In this document: in pieces, positions 34,504 to 43,710 of the stretch
Layout of the letters: the number at the start of each line of letters is the position of its first letter
Position numbering within the stretch: position 1 is the first letter of the stretch
DNA from: Klebsiella oxytoca NBRC 105695
Lineage (GTDB): Bacteria > Pseudomonadota > Gammaproteobacteria > Enterobacterales > Enterobacteriaceae
Assembly (NCBI RefSeq): GCF_001598695.1
Contig: NZ_BCZK01000008.1
Span: 1-64,000, forward strand
Reading direction: 5' to 3'
Length of the DNA: 64,000 nt
Made by a program: the position numbers and the translations under genes
Notes under the pieces: generated by a model
Told to the model about the DNA's origin: nothing
Seen by the model: the letters and a program-made list of their open reading frames with translations, nothing else
Databases searched by the model: none

Positions 34504-35301
34504 TTACTTTTTGCCCTGGTAGACCACTGTGATGTTGTCTGGTTTTCTTAACGTCGGTGCCATAGCTGGGTCAATCAGATACACAGGCACTATCACGGCA
34601 TTTTTCCCACTAACCAGGATTGGCACCCAGCAGTGAACACGTGGGTCTCTTGTCGTCTCCGGAATACCACTTGTACCGTATGACATAAGATCAACCACAT
34701 TGATAAAAAGCGCCTTACCAATATCAAAGAAAAACTCGTTAAAAACCACATCTTTTGTCAGCAAAATTACAGCGTCACCTGCCGCCAGTTTTACTGGCGA
34801 TGAAGAGTGTTCAGAGGTTTCTACATCAGTAAAAATAATCCTTTCGGTATAGATAAAACAAGCATAGCGGGCATCCTGTTCTGACCTTTCCAGGAGCGAC
34901 TGACAGAACTCTTTGATATGTCGATTTTCGACCCTCCCAACTGCATTATCTCGACGGAGGTGTCGCTTATGTTCGCGAACATGCACCTTGCCATTGACGC
35001 TGTCAAAGTCATACCCTTTTCCAACCTGAAGCTTACTCTCCCAGATCTCCATACAATACTTTTCAGCAGCTACAACATTTCTTCGGCGAGGCAAATCCTG
35101 CTGGTAGACACCAGACAGTAGCCGGGCCTTAAGCTCGTCCGCAAGCTGATAATAGCGATTAATATCTTTTAGTACCGGAACGGTGGCATCCAGCAATGTG
35201 GAAATAACCTGCGATCGTGAGATCTTCTGTTTTTTGCTGTATTCATCCACAACACGCAGAGTCTCAGAATTGGTTACATTGAAAGTGATTCGTTCTGACA
35301 T
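34504..35301 (-). CDS. Ribbon-helix-helix protein of unknown function
   Basis: The 265-residue protein opens with a probable ribbon-helix-helix DNA-binding domain (MSERITFNVTNSETLRVVDE, then KISRSQVISTLLDATVPVL). A charged helical region follows (KARLLSGVYQQDLPRRRNVV, HVREHKRHLRRDN), and a C-terminal part of predicted beta-strands (YACFIYTERIIFTDVE, CWVPILVSGKNAVIVPVYLI). I know no family with this combination. The start at 35301 has AGGTGATT upstream; a further in-frame extension would need an ATT start. It may regulate the adjacent divergent genes or partition or replicate the element. Confidence 0.55.
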   Translation of the reverse strand: MSERITFNVTNSETLRVVDEYSKKQKISRSQVISTLLDATVPVLKDINRYYQLADELKARLLSGVYQQDLPRRRNVVAAEKYCMEIWESKLQVGKGYDFDSVNGKVHVREHKRHLRRDNAVGRVENRHIKEFCQSLLERSEQDARYACFIYTERIIFTDVETSEHSSSPVKLAAGDAVILLTKDVVFNEFFFDIGKALFINVVDLMSYGTSGIPETTRDPRVHCWVPILVSGKNAVIVPVYLIDPAMAPTLRKPDNITVVYQGKK

Positions 35302-35679
35302 GCCAATCACCTATTAAGCATTTTAGAAAAAGTGCATAACAATTAACCTTAAACACCTTTATTATCAACAAGTTTATTCTATTTCTATTTCTCTTTAGTT
35401 ATCAATTCATAGTAACATGCTCTCACGTAAAAATGCTGAATATGTTGCGGCCAGAACAGTCTGGATACCAGGAACGAACATTTGGGTTTTTAGTATAATT
35501 AATGTCTTCATGTTTTAAGAACTTCCTCTTCATATCCCCTCCCGCTGTGATCCGCTTAACCCATCTGTATATCTCCTGTCCCCACAGTACTGCTCAGTAA
35601 ACAGAAATACTGTGACTTTCCTGCATAAAAATTACATATCACCTTCTTCCTTTGTACACACACTACAGAGGATAAAATC
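35302..35679. other. Divergent region between the RHH gene and the Gp2-like gene
   Basis: An AT-rich stretch of 378 bp that must hold promoters in both directions, and possibly the RHH protein's own operator. I see no convincing palindromes or genes. Confidence 0.4.
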
Positions 35680-36261
35680 ATGGACTTTCCCTGGCCCTGG
35701 AACCGCAAATACACGATGAACTGGTTCCTGCTGTCGTTACTGAACCACCATCTTGATCAGCTACTGGAACGTTACTCCCGCCTTCAGCCCCTCAGACTCG
35801 ATTTGTTCTATCAGAATGACACGTGGCGGTATAACCATCACGGATGGTACGAGACAGAAAGGGAGGTACGCCAGTTAACAGAACATCTGATGTTAGAGAG
35901 CAACATCGTGGGTCACTTCTGGGTGCTGGAGTGTACTTCCCGACACAAATGCCATGCCCATATCGTGATGTATCTTGATGGTCACCATAACCAGGCCACC
36001 TTTCCGGTAGCTGAACAGGCGGGGACTGCTTGGCAGAAGATTACACAGGGTGAGGGGTACCACAATCGCTGTGATCGTAAGAAATGCTACGAAGCCGATA
36101 TCACCCGCCCCGTCAATTACGATGATGCTGCAGCCATCGACAACCTGCGCTACATCATCAGCTATCTCGCCAAGGAGAAATCAAAACACGGGCAGACTTA
36201 CTACGGGGCCAGCGAGGTTCCATCAGCGAGTGGACTGGGCAGACCGCGAGTGCTTCGATAA
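35680..36261 (+). CDS. Inovirus Gp2/YagK-YfjJ-family protein
   Basis: This 193-residue protein belongs to the YagK/YfjJ C-terminal domain family, also called inovirus-type Gp2, common in P4-like islands. Telling segments are LDLFYQNDTW, VLECTSRHKCHAHIVMYLDG, CDRKKCYEADITRPVNYDD and NLRYIISYLAKEK. The HxH pattern in KCHAHIVMYLDG and the downstream tyrosine/lysine region suggest a HUH-like replication or relaxase origin, but activity is unproven. ACAGAGGATA precedes the ATG. It is followed at 104 bp by an AlpA-like gene, the usual order in such islands. Confidence 0.78.
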   Translation: MDFPWPWNRKYTMNWFLLSLLNHHLDQLLERYSRLQPLRLDLFYQNDTWRYNHHGWYETEREVRQLTEHLMLESNIVGHFWVLECTSRHKCHAHIVMYLDGHHNQATFPVAEQAGTAWQKITQGEGYHNRCDRKKCYEADITRPVNYDDAAAIDNLRYIISYLAKEKSKHGQTYYGASEVPSASGLGRPRVLR

Positions 36262-36364
36262 AACGACGCACTTTTTTACGTCAATTCCGGTTGTTATGCC
36301 GGAAAGGGCTACAGTGATTCATCACCCGATTCCGGTACTCATTTAGCTACCGGAGAATCCAACA

Positions 36365-36577
36365 ATGACCACTAAACCTTCCCTGCTCGAAGATCGGTTC
36401 GTCAATATGGCTTTCATTACCAGCCTCACCGGGTTAACTGATAAATGGTTCTACAAACTCATCAAAGACGGTGCTTTCCCGGCTCCCACCAAGTTTGGTC
36501 GCAGCTCCCGCTGGCGACAGAGTGAAGTAGAAGCTTGGCTGCAGGCCCGTATCGATGCATCACGCTCACAGCGCTAA
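36365..36577 (+). CDS. alpA: AlpA-family transcriptional regulator
   Basis: This 70-residue protein has the AlpA/excisionase-like MerR-type helix-turn-helix (FITSLTGLTDKWFYKLIKDG) and the closing FPAPTKFGRSSRWRQSEVEA. In CP4-57, AlpA activates integrase-linked genes and promotes excision. A similar role in excising this island is plausible because the integrase is present, though it is 20 kb away. CCGGAGAATCC lies upstream of the start. Confidence 0.85.
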   Translation: MTTKPSLLEDRFVNMAFITSLTGLTDKWFYKLIKDGAFPAPTKFGRSSRWRQSEVEAWLQARIDASRSQR

Positions 36578-36679
36578 GTCCTTCTCCCGTCGTAAACACA
36601 ATTCATAACCGTCATACCTAATCCGTTCCTAACGGAGGCTTACGGCTGCACTCAATTCACTTATCAAGGAATATCAGAA

Positions 36680-37213
36680 ATGATCTATTCAATTTTACTC
36701 AACCATTATCAGACCTGGCTGGAAGATTTTACCCGCATCAGTCTGTCCCACGGTTTATGCCAGCAGCACATAACGCAATGGCACCGACTGGCGATAACCA
36801 CCAGCCCAACATTGGACGGAAGCGTAATAGAAATCGTCATTCCACAGCGCCTGCTACCGATCACTCGTACCGCTCGACTGGAATCCTGTACTGTCGACCC
36901 CGGCCTAACTAAAAACACAGACTATACCCTTCTACCCGGCGTGCTGCTCAGCGAGTGTTACCGGCTGGGGAAGAGCCGATTGGCAGATCAGTTACAAATG
37001 TTATTCCGGCTTCATGTACAGCCCGGTATGCGACAGACGCTGACCCTACTGTGCTGGTGTGAGCTTGCAACAGGAAAGGATATGAGGGAATGGTATGCGC
37101 TGCATCTGCCGCTACCTGAAATGCTGAGGCAATGGCTTACGATAAAACAACGGGCATACCGGGGTCTGAAGACGCTGACGGAGGATTACATTCGTGCCAC
37201 CCGGCCACTATGA
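36680..37213 (+). CDS. Accessory protein of unknown function from a P4-like island
   Basis: I do not recognise this 177-residue protein beyond its position after an AlpA-like gene. It contains an N-terminal helical part (LNHYQTWLEDFTRISLSHGL), a strand-rich middle (SVIEIVIPQRLLPITRTARL), and a leucine-rich helical C-terminus (MRQTLTLLCWCELATGKDMR). CAAGGAATATC precedes the ATG. No catalytic motif is visible. Confidence 0.55.
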   Translation: MIYSILLNHYQTWLEDFTRISLSHGLCQQHITQWHRLAITTSPTLDGSVIEIVIPQRLLPITRTARLESCTVDPGLTKNTDYTLLPGVLLSECYRLGKSRLADQLQMLFRLHVQPGMRQTLTLLCWCELATGKDMREWYALHLPLPEMLRQWLTIKQRAYRGLKTLTEDYIRATRPL

Positions 37214-37518
37214 GAATCGAATACCTGTCCGTAACAGCGATCCGGTATCGACCAGCATGCGCGATGTTCCTGAGCATACGACCAGGATTGAGCAGAAAAA
37301 TACGCTCTTACTCTATGGGTGTAACAAAGTACCTGATCGTCAATTCACCGGGCCACAGCGAGAAATCGATTTCTGAGTCTGACAGTTTTATTACGTCAGC
37401 ATTCCGTAGTGTGATAACCACATCGCGATCCCCTTTTAACCCCTTTTAATCCATCCAACCGCAAGGCGCAGGCTTCCCCTTTTCGGGACGACTTGTGCCT
37501 GCCCTCAGGAGTCTTAAG
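37214..37518. other. Intergenic region before the zinc-ribbon gene
   Basis: Open frames exist here but none has a good start or familiar content. A GCAAGGCGCAGGC...GCCTGCCCTCAG inverted pattern lies near 37460-37508, just ahead of a short cysteine-rich frame. Confidence 0.35.
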
Positions 37519-37635
37519 ATGTTTGCCAAACTCTTCCTCGCACACAACGGTATACGGTACTGTCTGGCCTGCCATACCGGTAAATGCAGTACAAGACATA
37601 ACATCCCAGTGGAGGTAGCAGCATGCGCATGCTGA
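37519..37635 (+). CDS. Possible small cysteine-rich protein or leader peptide
   Basis: An ATG at 37519, behind AGGAG with a 7-nt spacer, opens a frame of 38 residues with MFAKLFLAHNGIRYCLACHT and GKCSTRHNIPVEVAACAC. Cysteines occur as CLAC...C and CAC, fitting metal binding. It overlaps the start of the zinc-ribbon gene by 13 bp, so it could couple that gene's translation. No family is known to me. Confidence 0.4.
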   Translation: MFAKLFLAHNGIRYCLACHTGKCSTRHNIPVEVAACAC

Positions 37636-38054
37636 AATGTTACCTTGGCAATAATCGTGACGGGCACGTTGTCACTGCTAAAGACGCTATGCAGTCACCG
37701 GGTAGGATATGGACCTGTACTTCCTGCGGCTGTCAGTTGATACTTCATGCGGGTTCATCTGGTGAGGCCCCTTGGTTTGAACATGACCAGCGAACAGTGA
37801 CGACAAACGTTCTGATGCAATGTGCCCATCTCGACCCTGAAGTTAAAGCCGAAGCCCGATGCCAAAAATTACGCAGTATCATCGGCGGACTGGATGCACC
37901 TGTAACGGTGCCATCCTGGTACTGCGTATGGTGTGGCAGTCATTATCAGGGGCGGAAGCACTGCGGCCGATGCCACTCGGGGATTTACAGTATTGAAGAG
38001 ACCAGCTGGCAGAGAAATTACTGCTGTCCCCCCCCGGATAAGCCCTGTGGGTAG
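37623..38054 (+). CDS. Zinc-ribbon protein of P4-like islands
   Basis: This 143-residue protein has several cysteine pairs: WTCTSCGC (about 30-37), WYCVWCGSHY (about 99-108) and HCGRCHSGIY (about 113-122), forming probable zinc ribbons. EAPWFEHDQRTV and VLMQCAHLDPEVKAEARC also look familiar from uncharacterised island zinc-ribbon proteins. The ends of this family usually continue a little further; here it stops after PPPDKPCG. The start is 37623 or 37629 (both ATG), with GGAGG upstream. Function is unknown; DNA or RNA binding is a guess. Confidence 0.68.
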   Translation: MRMLKCYLGNNRDGHVVTAKDAMQSPGRIWTCTSCGCQLILHAGSSGEAPWFEHDQRTVTTNVLMQCAHLDPEVKAEARCQKLRSIIGGLDAPVTVPSWYCVWCGSHYQGRKHCGRCHSGIYSIEETSWQRNYCCPPPDKPCG

Positions 38055-38805
38055 ACGAACAGACTGACGAGGCGGGTATCGGACTGACCACTGGATGCGA
38101 GGTGTGATGAGATGCGTACGGTGTTGTGGGGACATTGTAAACAACAACAGTGCGCGTTCACGTTACCTGCACTGGCTAAAGGCGATACGGCTTCGCAATG
38201 GCACACGCGGATATCCGACTGAGGTACGCCTTTATCCGTGACAACATCTGTTGCTGGCCTGTTAGTCTGCTCTGTCGGCTGCAGGATGTTCATCCGAGTA
38301 GCTTCAGCAGCCGTATTCCCCTCAGTATCAGGCAGATCTGAGGCTAACAGGACAAATTAAACAGTTCTGGCTGATGTCCGGTTGCGCTTTTGGCTATCGC
38401 AAGCTCCATCTCGACCTGCGAGATATTGGGTAACAGGCGGGATTAATCGGGTCTGTCGGCTAATGAATCGTGCTGGGATAAAGAAAACGCTCTACCGAAC
38501 GTGGGAGGAGGCCCGCAGTGATATTTGAAATGTTTTATAACATTTAGCACCGGCATTGTTCGAGTGATCAGATGCCACCAGCTGAATATAAAAAGCCATA
38601 TTATCAACGTCTCAGAAGTGTCTAAATTAGACGTGCCGATTCAGAGCCTATTAACAAAAACAACTATGACATTAAGATATAAGTCCTCTTCTTTCGAACC
38701 TTACCCTCTCACAAATTGCCTTTTCTCATGGCATCCGGCCCCTTCCCCCATTACAATCATCGTTTGTTTTTTTGCGAGCTGCATAGCAGTCTTCAGAGGG
38801 TAGAT
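38055..38805. other. Decayed region upstream of BREX with an IS3-type remnant
   Basis: This 751-bp stretch contains no intact gene. The first half has mixed composition; 38365-38520 is a transposase remnant (listed separately). The last 250 bp are AT-rich and must carry the BREX promoter. No WYL-type brxR regulator gene is present in front of brxA, although many BREX loci have one. Confidence 0.55.
38365..38520 (+). pseudogene. IS3-family transposase (OrfB) remnant
   Basis: The plus strand reads FWLMSGCAFGYRKLHLDLRD and then, after stops and a shift, RLMNRAGIKK. This matches the HxxxGYRKI..DLRD and R.MNRAGIKA part of IS3-group OrfB. Only this short piece remains, so it is dead. Confidence 0.65.
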
Positions 38806-39414
38806 ATGACGATGAAAAACGACAAGGCATGGATTGGAGACCTGCTAGGCGGGCCGCTGATGAGCAGGGAAAGTCGAATCATCGCTGAGCTCATGCTTAC
38901 CGCTCCCGATGAACAGACCTGGCAAGAGCAGATCGTGGGTCATAACATTCTCCAAGCTTCCTCTGCCAATACTGCAAAGCGCTATGCCACAACGATAAAA
39001 GTACGCCTGAATACGCTTGATAAAGCCGCGTGGTCACTTATTGCGGAAGGGAGCGAGCGCGAGCGTCAGCAATTGCTATTTGTCGCTCTGGTACTCCATT
39101 CACCGGTTGTTAAAGACTTCCTGGCTGAAGTGGTAAACGATCTGCGCCGACAATTTAAAGAAAAGCTCCCTATGGATAGCTGGGATGAGTTCGTGACCAG
39201 CCATCTTCGTCAGCAGCCCGTACTCACTAGTTACTCAGATTCATCCATCAAAAAAATGGGTAACAACCTGGTTAAAGCACTGGCTGAAGCGGGTTATCTG
39301 GATACGCCACGCCGACGTAATCTCCAGTCAGTCTTTCTTTTACCAGAAACTCAGGCGACCTTGCAGCGCCTCGGGCAACAGGAATTGGTTTCTATTCTGG
39401 AGGGGCAACGGTGA
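38806..39414 (+). CDS. brxA: BREX protein BrxA (DUF1819)
   Basis: This 202-residue protein is the first gene of a type 1 BREX operon. BrxA is a small, DNA-binding NusB-like helical protein. Familiar parts are WIGDLLGGPLMSRESRIIAE, NILQASSANTAKRYATTIKV, RQQLLFVALVLHSPVVKDF and the C-terminal MGNNLVKALAEAGYLDTPRR. The start at 38806 has AGAGGG upstream; an open extension to 38716 is not needed. Its stop overlaps the brxB start by four bases, showing coupled translation. In BREX it supports methylation and phage exclusion; its exact job is not settled. Confidence 0.92.
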   Translation: MTMKNDKAWIGDLLGGPLMSRESRIIAELMLTAPDEQTWQEQIVGHNILQASSANTAKRYATTIKVRLNTLDKAAWSLIAEGSERERQQLLFVALVLHSPVVKDFLAEVVNDLRRQFKEKLPMDSWDEFVTSHLRQQPVLTSYSDSSIKKMGNNLVKALAEAGYLDTPRRRNLQSVFLLPETQATLQRLGQQELVSILEGQR

Positions 39415-40013
39415 TCGATCCCGTGCTTGAATACCGCCTGTCACAGGTTCAGAGCCGCATTAGCGAAGAGCGCTTTCTCAAAAACAACGGCTCAGGTAAT
39501 GAGATTGGGTTCTGGATTTTTGATTATCCTGCTCAGAATGAGCTGCAGGTACGTGAACACCTGAAGTATCTTTTCCGTAATCTGGAAAAGGACCACAAGT
39601 TCGCGCACCTCAACATCTTTCAGATCATTATCGACATGCTCACCGAACGTGGGCTATTTGAGCGCGTCTGTCAGCAGGAAGTGAAAGTTGGTACCGAAGC
39701 GCTGAAAAAACAACTCGTTGGCTTGTTGAATCAGAAAAAGATCGCGGATTACATAGCAAAAAAAGTCGATCTTCAGAATCAAGAATTTGTCATCCTGACA
39801 GGCATGGGTAATGCCTGGCCGCTGGTTCGTGGCCATGAGCTGATGAGCGCCTTGCAGGACGTGATGGGTTTTACCCCTCTGTTGATGTTTTATCCAGGAA
39901 CCTATAGCGGACACGATCTCTCCCCATTGGCGGGCATTGATTCCCGAAATTATTATCGCGCCTTCAGGCTGGTACCCGAAAGCGGGCCTGCGGCGACATT
40001 GAATCCTCGTTAA
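39411..40013 (+). CDS. brxB: BREX protein BrxB (DUF1788)
   Basis: This 200-residue member of the BrxB family has YRLSQVQSRISEERFLKNN, GNEIGFWIFDYPAQNELQVR, QEFVILTGMGNAWPLVRGHE and LLMFYPGTYSGHDLSPL, the last resembling the strand-turn of AAA-like or restriction-linked folds. It is encoded from a GTG overlapping the brxA stop and precedes brxC by 11 bp. BrxB is required for BREX defence and modification and is thought to join the PglZ/BrxC complex; no catalytic motif is evident. Confidence 0.92.
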   Translation: MIDPVLEYRLSQVQSRISEERFLKNNGSGNEIGFWIFDYPAQNELQVREHLKYLFRNLEKDHKFAHLNIFQIIIDMLTERGLFERVCQQEVKVGTEALKKQLVGLLNQKKIADYIAKKVDLQNQEFVILTGMGNAWPLVRGHELMSALQDVMGFTPLLMFYPGTYSGHDLSPLAGIDSRNYYRAFRLVPESGPAATLNPR

Positions 40014-40024
40014 AGAGCACAGCA

Positions 40025-43000
40025 ATGAATATTGAACAGATCTTTGAGAAACGTCTGGACCGAAATATTAATGGCGTTGTGAAAGCCGAACAGACGGACG
40101 ATGCCAGTGCCTGGATTGAGCTTGATGAATACGTCATCACCCGGGAACTGGAAGGACATCTTCGCCATTTCTTCGAATCTTATGTTCCGGCAACCGGTCC
40201 GGAGCGCATACGCATGGAAAACAAAATTGGCGTATGGGTTTCAGGGTTCTTTGGCTCAGGTAAATCACACTTTATCAAGATTCTGTCGTATCTATTGTCT
40301 AACCGCAAAGTCAGCCATAACGGTACAGAACGTAATGCATACTCCTTCTTTGAAGACAAAATCAAAGATGCCCTGTTCCTCGCTGATATCAACAAAGCGG
40401 TCCATCATCCGACGGAAGTGATTCTGTTCAATATTGATTCTCGTGCTAACGTCGATGACAAAGAAGACGCCATCCTTAAAGTCTTCCTGAAGGTGTTTAA
40501 CGAACGGGTTGGCTACTGCGCTGATTTTCCGCACATCGCCCATCTGGAGCGTGAGCTGGCTAAACGCGGCCAATACGACGCGTTTAAGACCGCATTTTCC
40601 ACTATCACTGGTTCAAGCTGGGAAAAAGAGCGCGATTCTTACTATTTCATCAGCGATGAAATGGCAGAAGCCCTAAGTCAGGCCACAGGTCAAAGCGTTG
40701 ACGCCTCGCGTCAATGGGTGGAACAGCTGGATAAGAACTTCCCATTAGATATCAATAATTTTTGCCAGTGGGTCAAAGAATGGCTGGATGAAAACGGCAA
40801 AAACATCCTCTTCATGGTGGATGAGGTCGGTCAGTTCATCGGTAAAAATACGCAGATGATGTTGAAGCTACAGACTATCACTGAAAACCTCGGTGTTATC
40901 TGTGGTGGACGCGCATGGGTTATTGTTACCTCCCAGGCGGATATTAATGCGGCCATCGGTGGGATGAGCAGCCGGGATGGACAAGATTTCTCTAAAATCC
41001 AGGGCCGCTTCTCTACCCGCCTGCAGCTTTCAAGCTCCAATACATCCGAAGTGATTCAAAAACGTTTGCTGGTTAAAACCGATGCAGCAAAACCGGCGCT
41101 GGCTAAAGTCTGGCAGGAAAAAGGCGATATTCTACGTAACCAGCTGGCATTTGACCCTACGACAGCCGCTTCTTTACGCTCTTACTCCAGCGAAAAGGAG
41201 TTTGTTGATAATTACCCGTTTGTCCCGTGGCACTACCAGATTCTGCAAAAGGTCTTTGAATCTATCCGTACTAAAGGTGCCGCCGGTAAACAGCTAGCGA
41301 TGGGCGAGCGTTCGCAGTTGGAAGCCTTCCAGACAGCGGCACAGCAAATCGCTCCGCAAGGTCTGGATTCTCTGGTTCCGTTCTGGCGTTTTTATGCCGC
41401 GATTGAGAGCTTCCTGGAACCGGCCGTCAGCCGCACCATTACCCAGGCCTGCCAGAATGGCATTCTTGATGAGTTCGATGGTAACTTGCTGAAAACGCTG
41501 TTCCTGATCCGCTATGTCGATTTGCTGAAAAGCACGCCCGATAACCTGGTCACCCTTTCTATCGATAAAATCGATGCTGATAAAGTCGAGCTGCGCCATC
41601 GTGTTGAAAAAAGCCTGAATACACTCGAACGCTTAATGTTGATCGCACGCGTTGAAGATAAATACGTGTTCTTAACTAACGAAGAAAAAGAGATCGAGAA
41701 CGAGATCCGCAACGTTGAAGTCGATTTCTCCGCGATCAACAAAAAACTGGCGTCGATCATCTTTGATGACATTCTGAAAAACCGCAAATATCGCTACCCA
41801 GCGAACAAGCAGGACTTCGATATCAGCCGTTTCCTGAACGGGCACCCGTTAGACGGCGCAATGCTTAATGATCTGGTGGTAAAAATTCTTACCCCCAAAG
41901 ATCCGACCTATGATTTTTATGACAACGATGCTGCGTGTCGCCCTTACACCTCAGAGGGCGATGGCTGCATTTTAATTCGTTTACCTGCCGATGCCCGTAC
42001 CTGGACCGACATTGATTTGGTCGTCCAGACTGAAAAATTCCTCAGAGACAATGCAGGGCAACGGCCGGAGCAGGCCAGCCTGCTTTCAGAAAAAGCCCGC
42101 GAGAACAGTGTTCGCGAGAAAATGCTCCGTGTGCAGCTGGAATCCCTCCTTGCCGAAGCGGACATCTGGGCGATTGGCGAGCGCTTACCGAAGAAATCCT
42201 CAACGCCGTCCAGCATTGTGGATGAAGCCTGCCGCTACGTGATTGAAAATACCTTCGGCAAGTTGAAAAACTTGCGTACGTTCAATGGTGACATCTCCCG
42301 CGAGATCCATGCACTACTTACGGTGGAGAATGATACAGAACTGGATCTGGGCGAACTGGAAGAATCCAATCCCGAGGCGATGCGTGAAGTGGAAACCTGG
42401 GTCAGCATGAACATTGAGTTCAATAAACCGGTCTATTTACGCGATCTTCTGAACCACTTTGCCCGTCGTCCTTATGGATGGCCGGAAGAAGAAGTGAAGC
42501 TGCTGGTAGCCCGTCTGGCGCGCAAAGGCAAATTCAGCTTTAGCCAGCAAAATAACAACATCGAGCGTAAGCAGGTTTGGGAGCTGTTCAATAACAGCCG
42601 TCGCCACAGCGAGCTACGTCTGCACAAAATTCGTCGTCACGACGAATCACAAATTCGCAAAGCCGCCCAAACCATGGCGGAGATTGCCCAACAACCGTTT
42701 AGCGAACGTGAAGAACCCGCACTGGTCGAACATATCCGTCAGGTCTTCGACGACTGGAAGCAAGAGCTGAATGTCTTCAGAGCGAAGGCTGAAGGTGGCA
42801 ACAATCCAGGCAAAAATGAGATTGAGTCAGGTCTGCGCCTGCTGAATTCCATTCTTAGCGAAAAAGAAGAGTTTGCTCTGATTGAGAAGGTCACCACCCA
42901 GGCAAACGAATTGCTGGATTTCAGCGAAGATCGCGAAGATTTGGTCGATTTCTACCGCAAGCAGTTCTCCACCTGGCAAAAGCTGGGGGCTGCGCTGAAC

Positions 43001-43666
43001 GGAAGCTTTAAATCCAACCGCAGCGCACTGGAAAAAGACGCCGTGGCGGTAAAAGCGTTAGGTGAGCTGGAAAACATCTGGCAGATGCCGGAGCCTTACA
43101 AGCATCTCAATCGCATCACGCCGCTGATTGAACAGGTTCAGAACGTTAACCATCAGTTAGTTGAACAGCACCGCCAGCACGCCCTGGAACGTATTGACGC
43201 CCGCATCGAAGAGAGTCGTCAACGCTTGCAGGAAGCGCATGCCACATCGGAGCTGCAAAACAGCGTTCTGCTGCCGATGCAAAAAGCCAGAAAGCGCGCT
43301 GAGGTCAGCCATTCGATTCCGGAAATTCTGGCGGAACAGCAAGAGACGAAAGCGCTGCAAACGGATGCTGAGAAGAAGATTAACCAGTGGATTGACGAGC
43401 TGCATAAAAAGCAGGAAGCCCAGCTACGAGCAGCGAATGAAGCTACACGCGCTGCAGAATCACAGCAGACCTATGTTGTGGTAGAAAAACCCGTTATCCA
43501 ACCGGTACCGAAAAAAACACATCTGGTGAATGTCGCCAGCGAGATGCGCAAAGCCACCGGTGGTGAAGTGCTGGAAACCGCCGAGCAGGTAGAAAAAGCG
43601 CTGGATACGCTTCGTGCTGCCCTGCTGGCAGCCATTGAGGCAGGTGACCGGATCCGTCTTCAGTAA
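40025..43666 (+). CDS. brxC: BREX ATPase BrxC (PglY-like, P-loop)
   Basis: This 1213-residue P-loop ATPase has the Walker A motif GFFGSGKSHF at 74-83 and a Walker B-like NILFMVDEVGQFIG near 260-272. RGVVKD-free helical regions fill the C-terminal 500 residues, which include charged coiled-coil-like stretches (RIDARIEESRQRLQEAHATS, QWIDELHKKQEAQLRAANEA). BrxC is the large ATPase of type 1 BREX and is needed for both methylation and exclusion. It follows brxB at 11 bp and precedes pglX at 44 bp. Full family length, no frame damage. Confidence 0.93.
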   Translation: MNIEQIFEKRLDRNINGVVKAEQTDDASAWIELDEYVITRELEGHLRHFFESYVPATGPERIRMENKIGVWVSGFFGSGKSHFIKILSYLLSNRKVSHNGTERNAYSFFEDKIKDALFLADINKAVHHPTEVILFNIDSRANVDDKEDAILKVFLKVFNERVGYCADFPHIAHLERELAKRGQYDAFKTAFSTITGSSWEKERDSYYFISDEMAEALSQATGQSVDASRQWVEQLDKNFPLDINNFCQWVKEWLDENGKNILFMVDEVGQFIGKNTQMMLKLQTITENLGVICGGRAWVIVTSQADINAAIGGMSSRDGQDFSKIQGRFSTRLQLSSSNTSEVIQKRLLVKTDAAKPALAKVWQEKGDILRNQLAFDPTTAASLRSYSSEKEFVDNYPFVPWHYQILQKVFESIRTKGAAGKQLAMGERSQLEAFQTAAQQIAPQGLDSLVPFWRFYAAIESFLEPAVSRTITQACQNGILDEFDGNLLKTLFLIRYVDLLKSTPDNLVTLSIDKIDADKVELRHRVEKSLNTLERLMLIARVEDKYVFLTNEEKEIENEIRNVEVDFSAINKKLASIIFDDILKNRKYRYPANKQDFDISRFLNGHPLDGAMLNDLVVKILTPKDPTYDFYDNDAACRPYTSEGDGCILIRLPADARTWTDIDLVVQTEKFLRDNAGQRPEQASLLSEKARENSVREKMLRVQLESLLAEADIWAIGERLPKKSSTPSSIVDEACRYVIENTFGKLKNLRTFNGDISREIHALLTVENDTELDLGELEESNPEAMREVETWVSMNIEFNKPVYLRDLLNHFARRPYGWPEEEVKLLVARLARKGKFSFSQQNNNIERKQVWELFNNSRRHSELRLHKIRRHDESQIRKAAQTMAEIAQQPFSEREEPALVEHIRQVFDDWKQELNVFRAKAEGGNNPGKNEIESGLRLLNSILSEKEEFALIEKVTTQANELLDFSEDREDLVDFYRKQFSTWQKLGAALNGSFKSNRSALEKDAVAVKALGELENIWQMPEPYKHLNRITPLIEQVQNVNHQLVEQHRQHALERIDARIEESRQRLQEAHATSELQNSVLLPMQKARKRAEVSHSIPEILAEQQETKALQTDAEKKINQWIDELHKKQEAQLRAANEATRAAESQQTYVVVEKPVIQPVPKKTHLVNVASEMRKATGGEVLETAEQVEKALDTLRAALLAAIEAGDRIRLQ

Positions 43667-43710
43667 CCCCATTTCAGGGCAGCGCTCTGCTGCCCTTTGC
43701 AGGATTTTCT

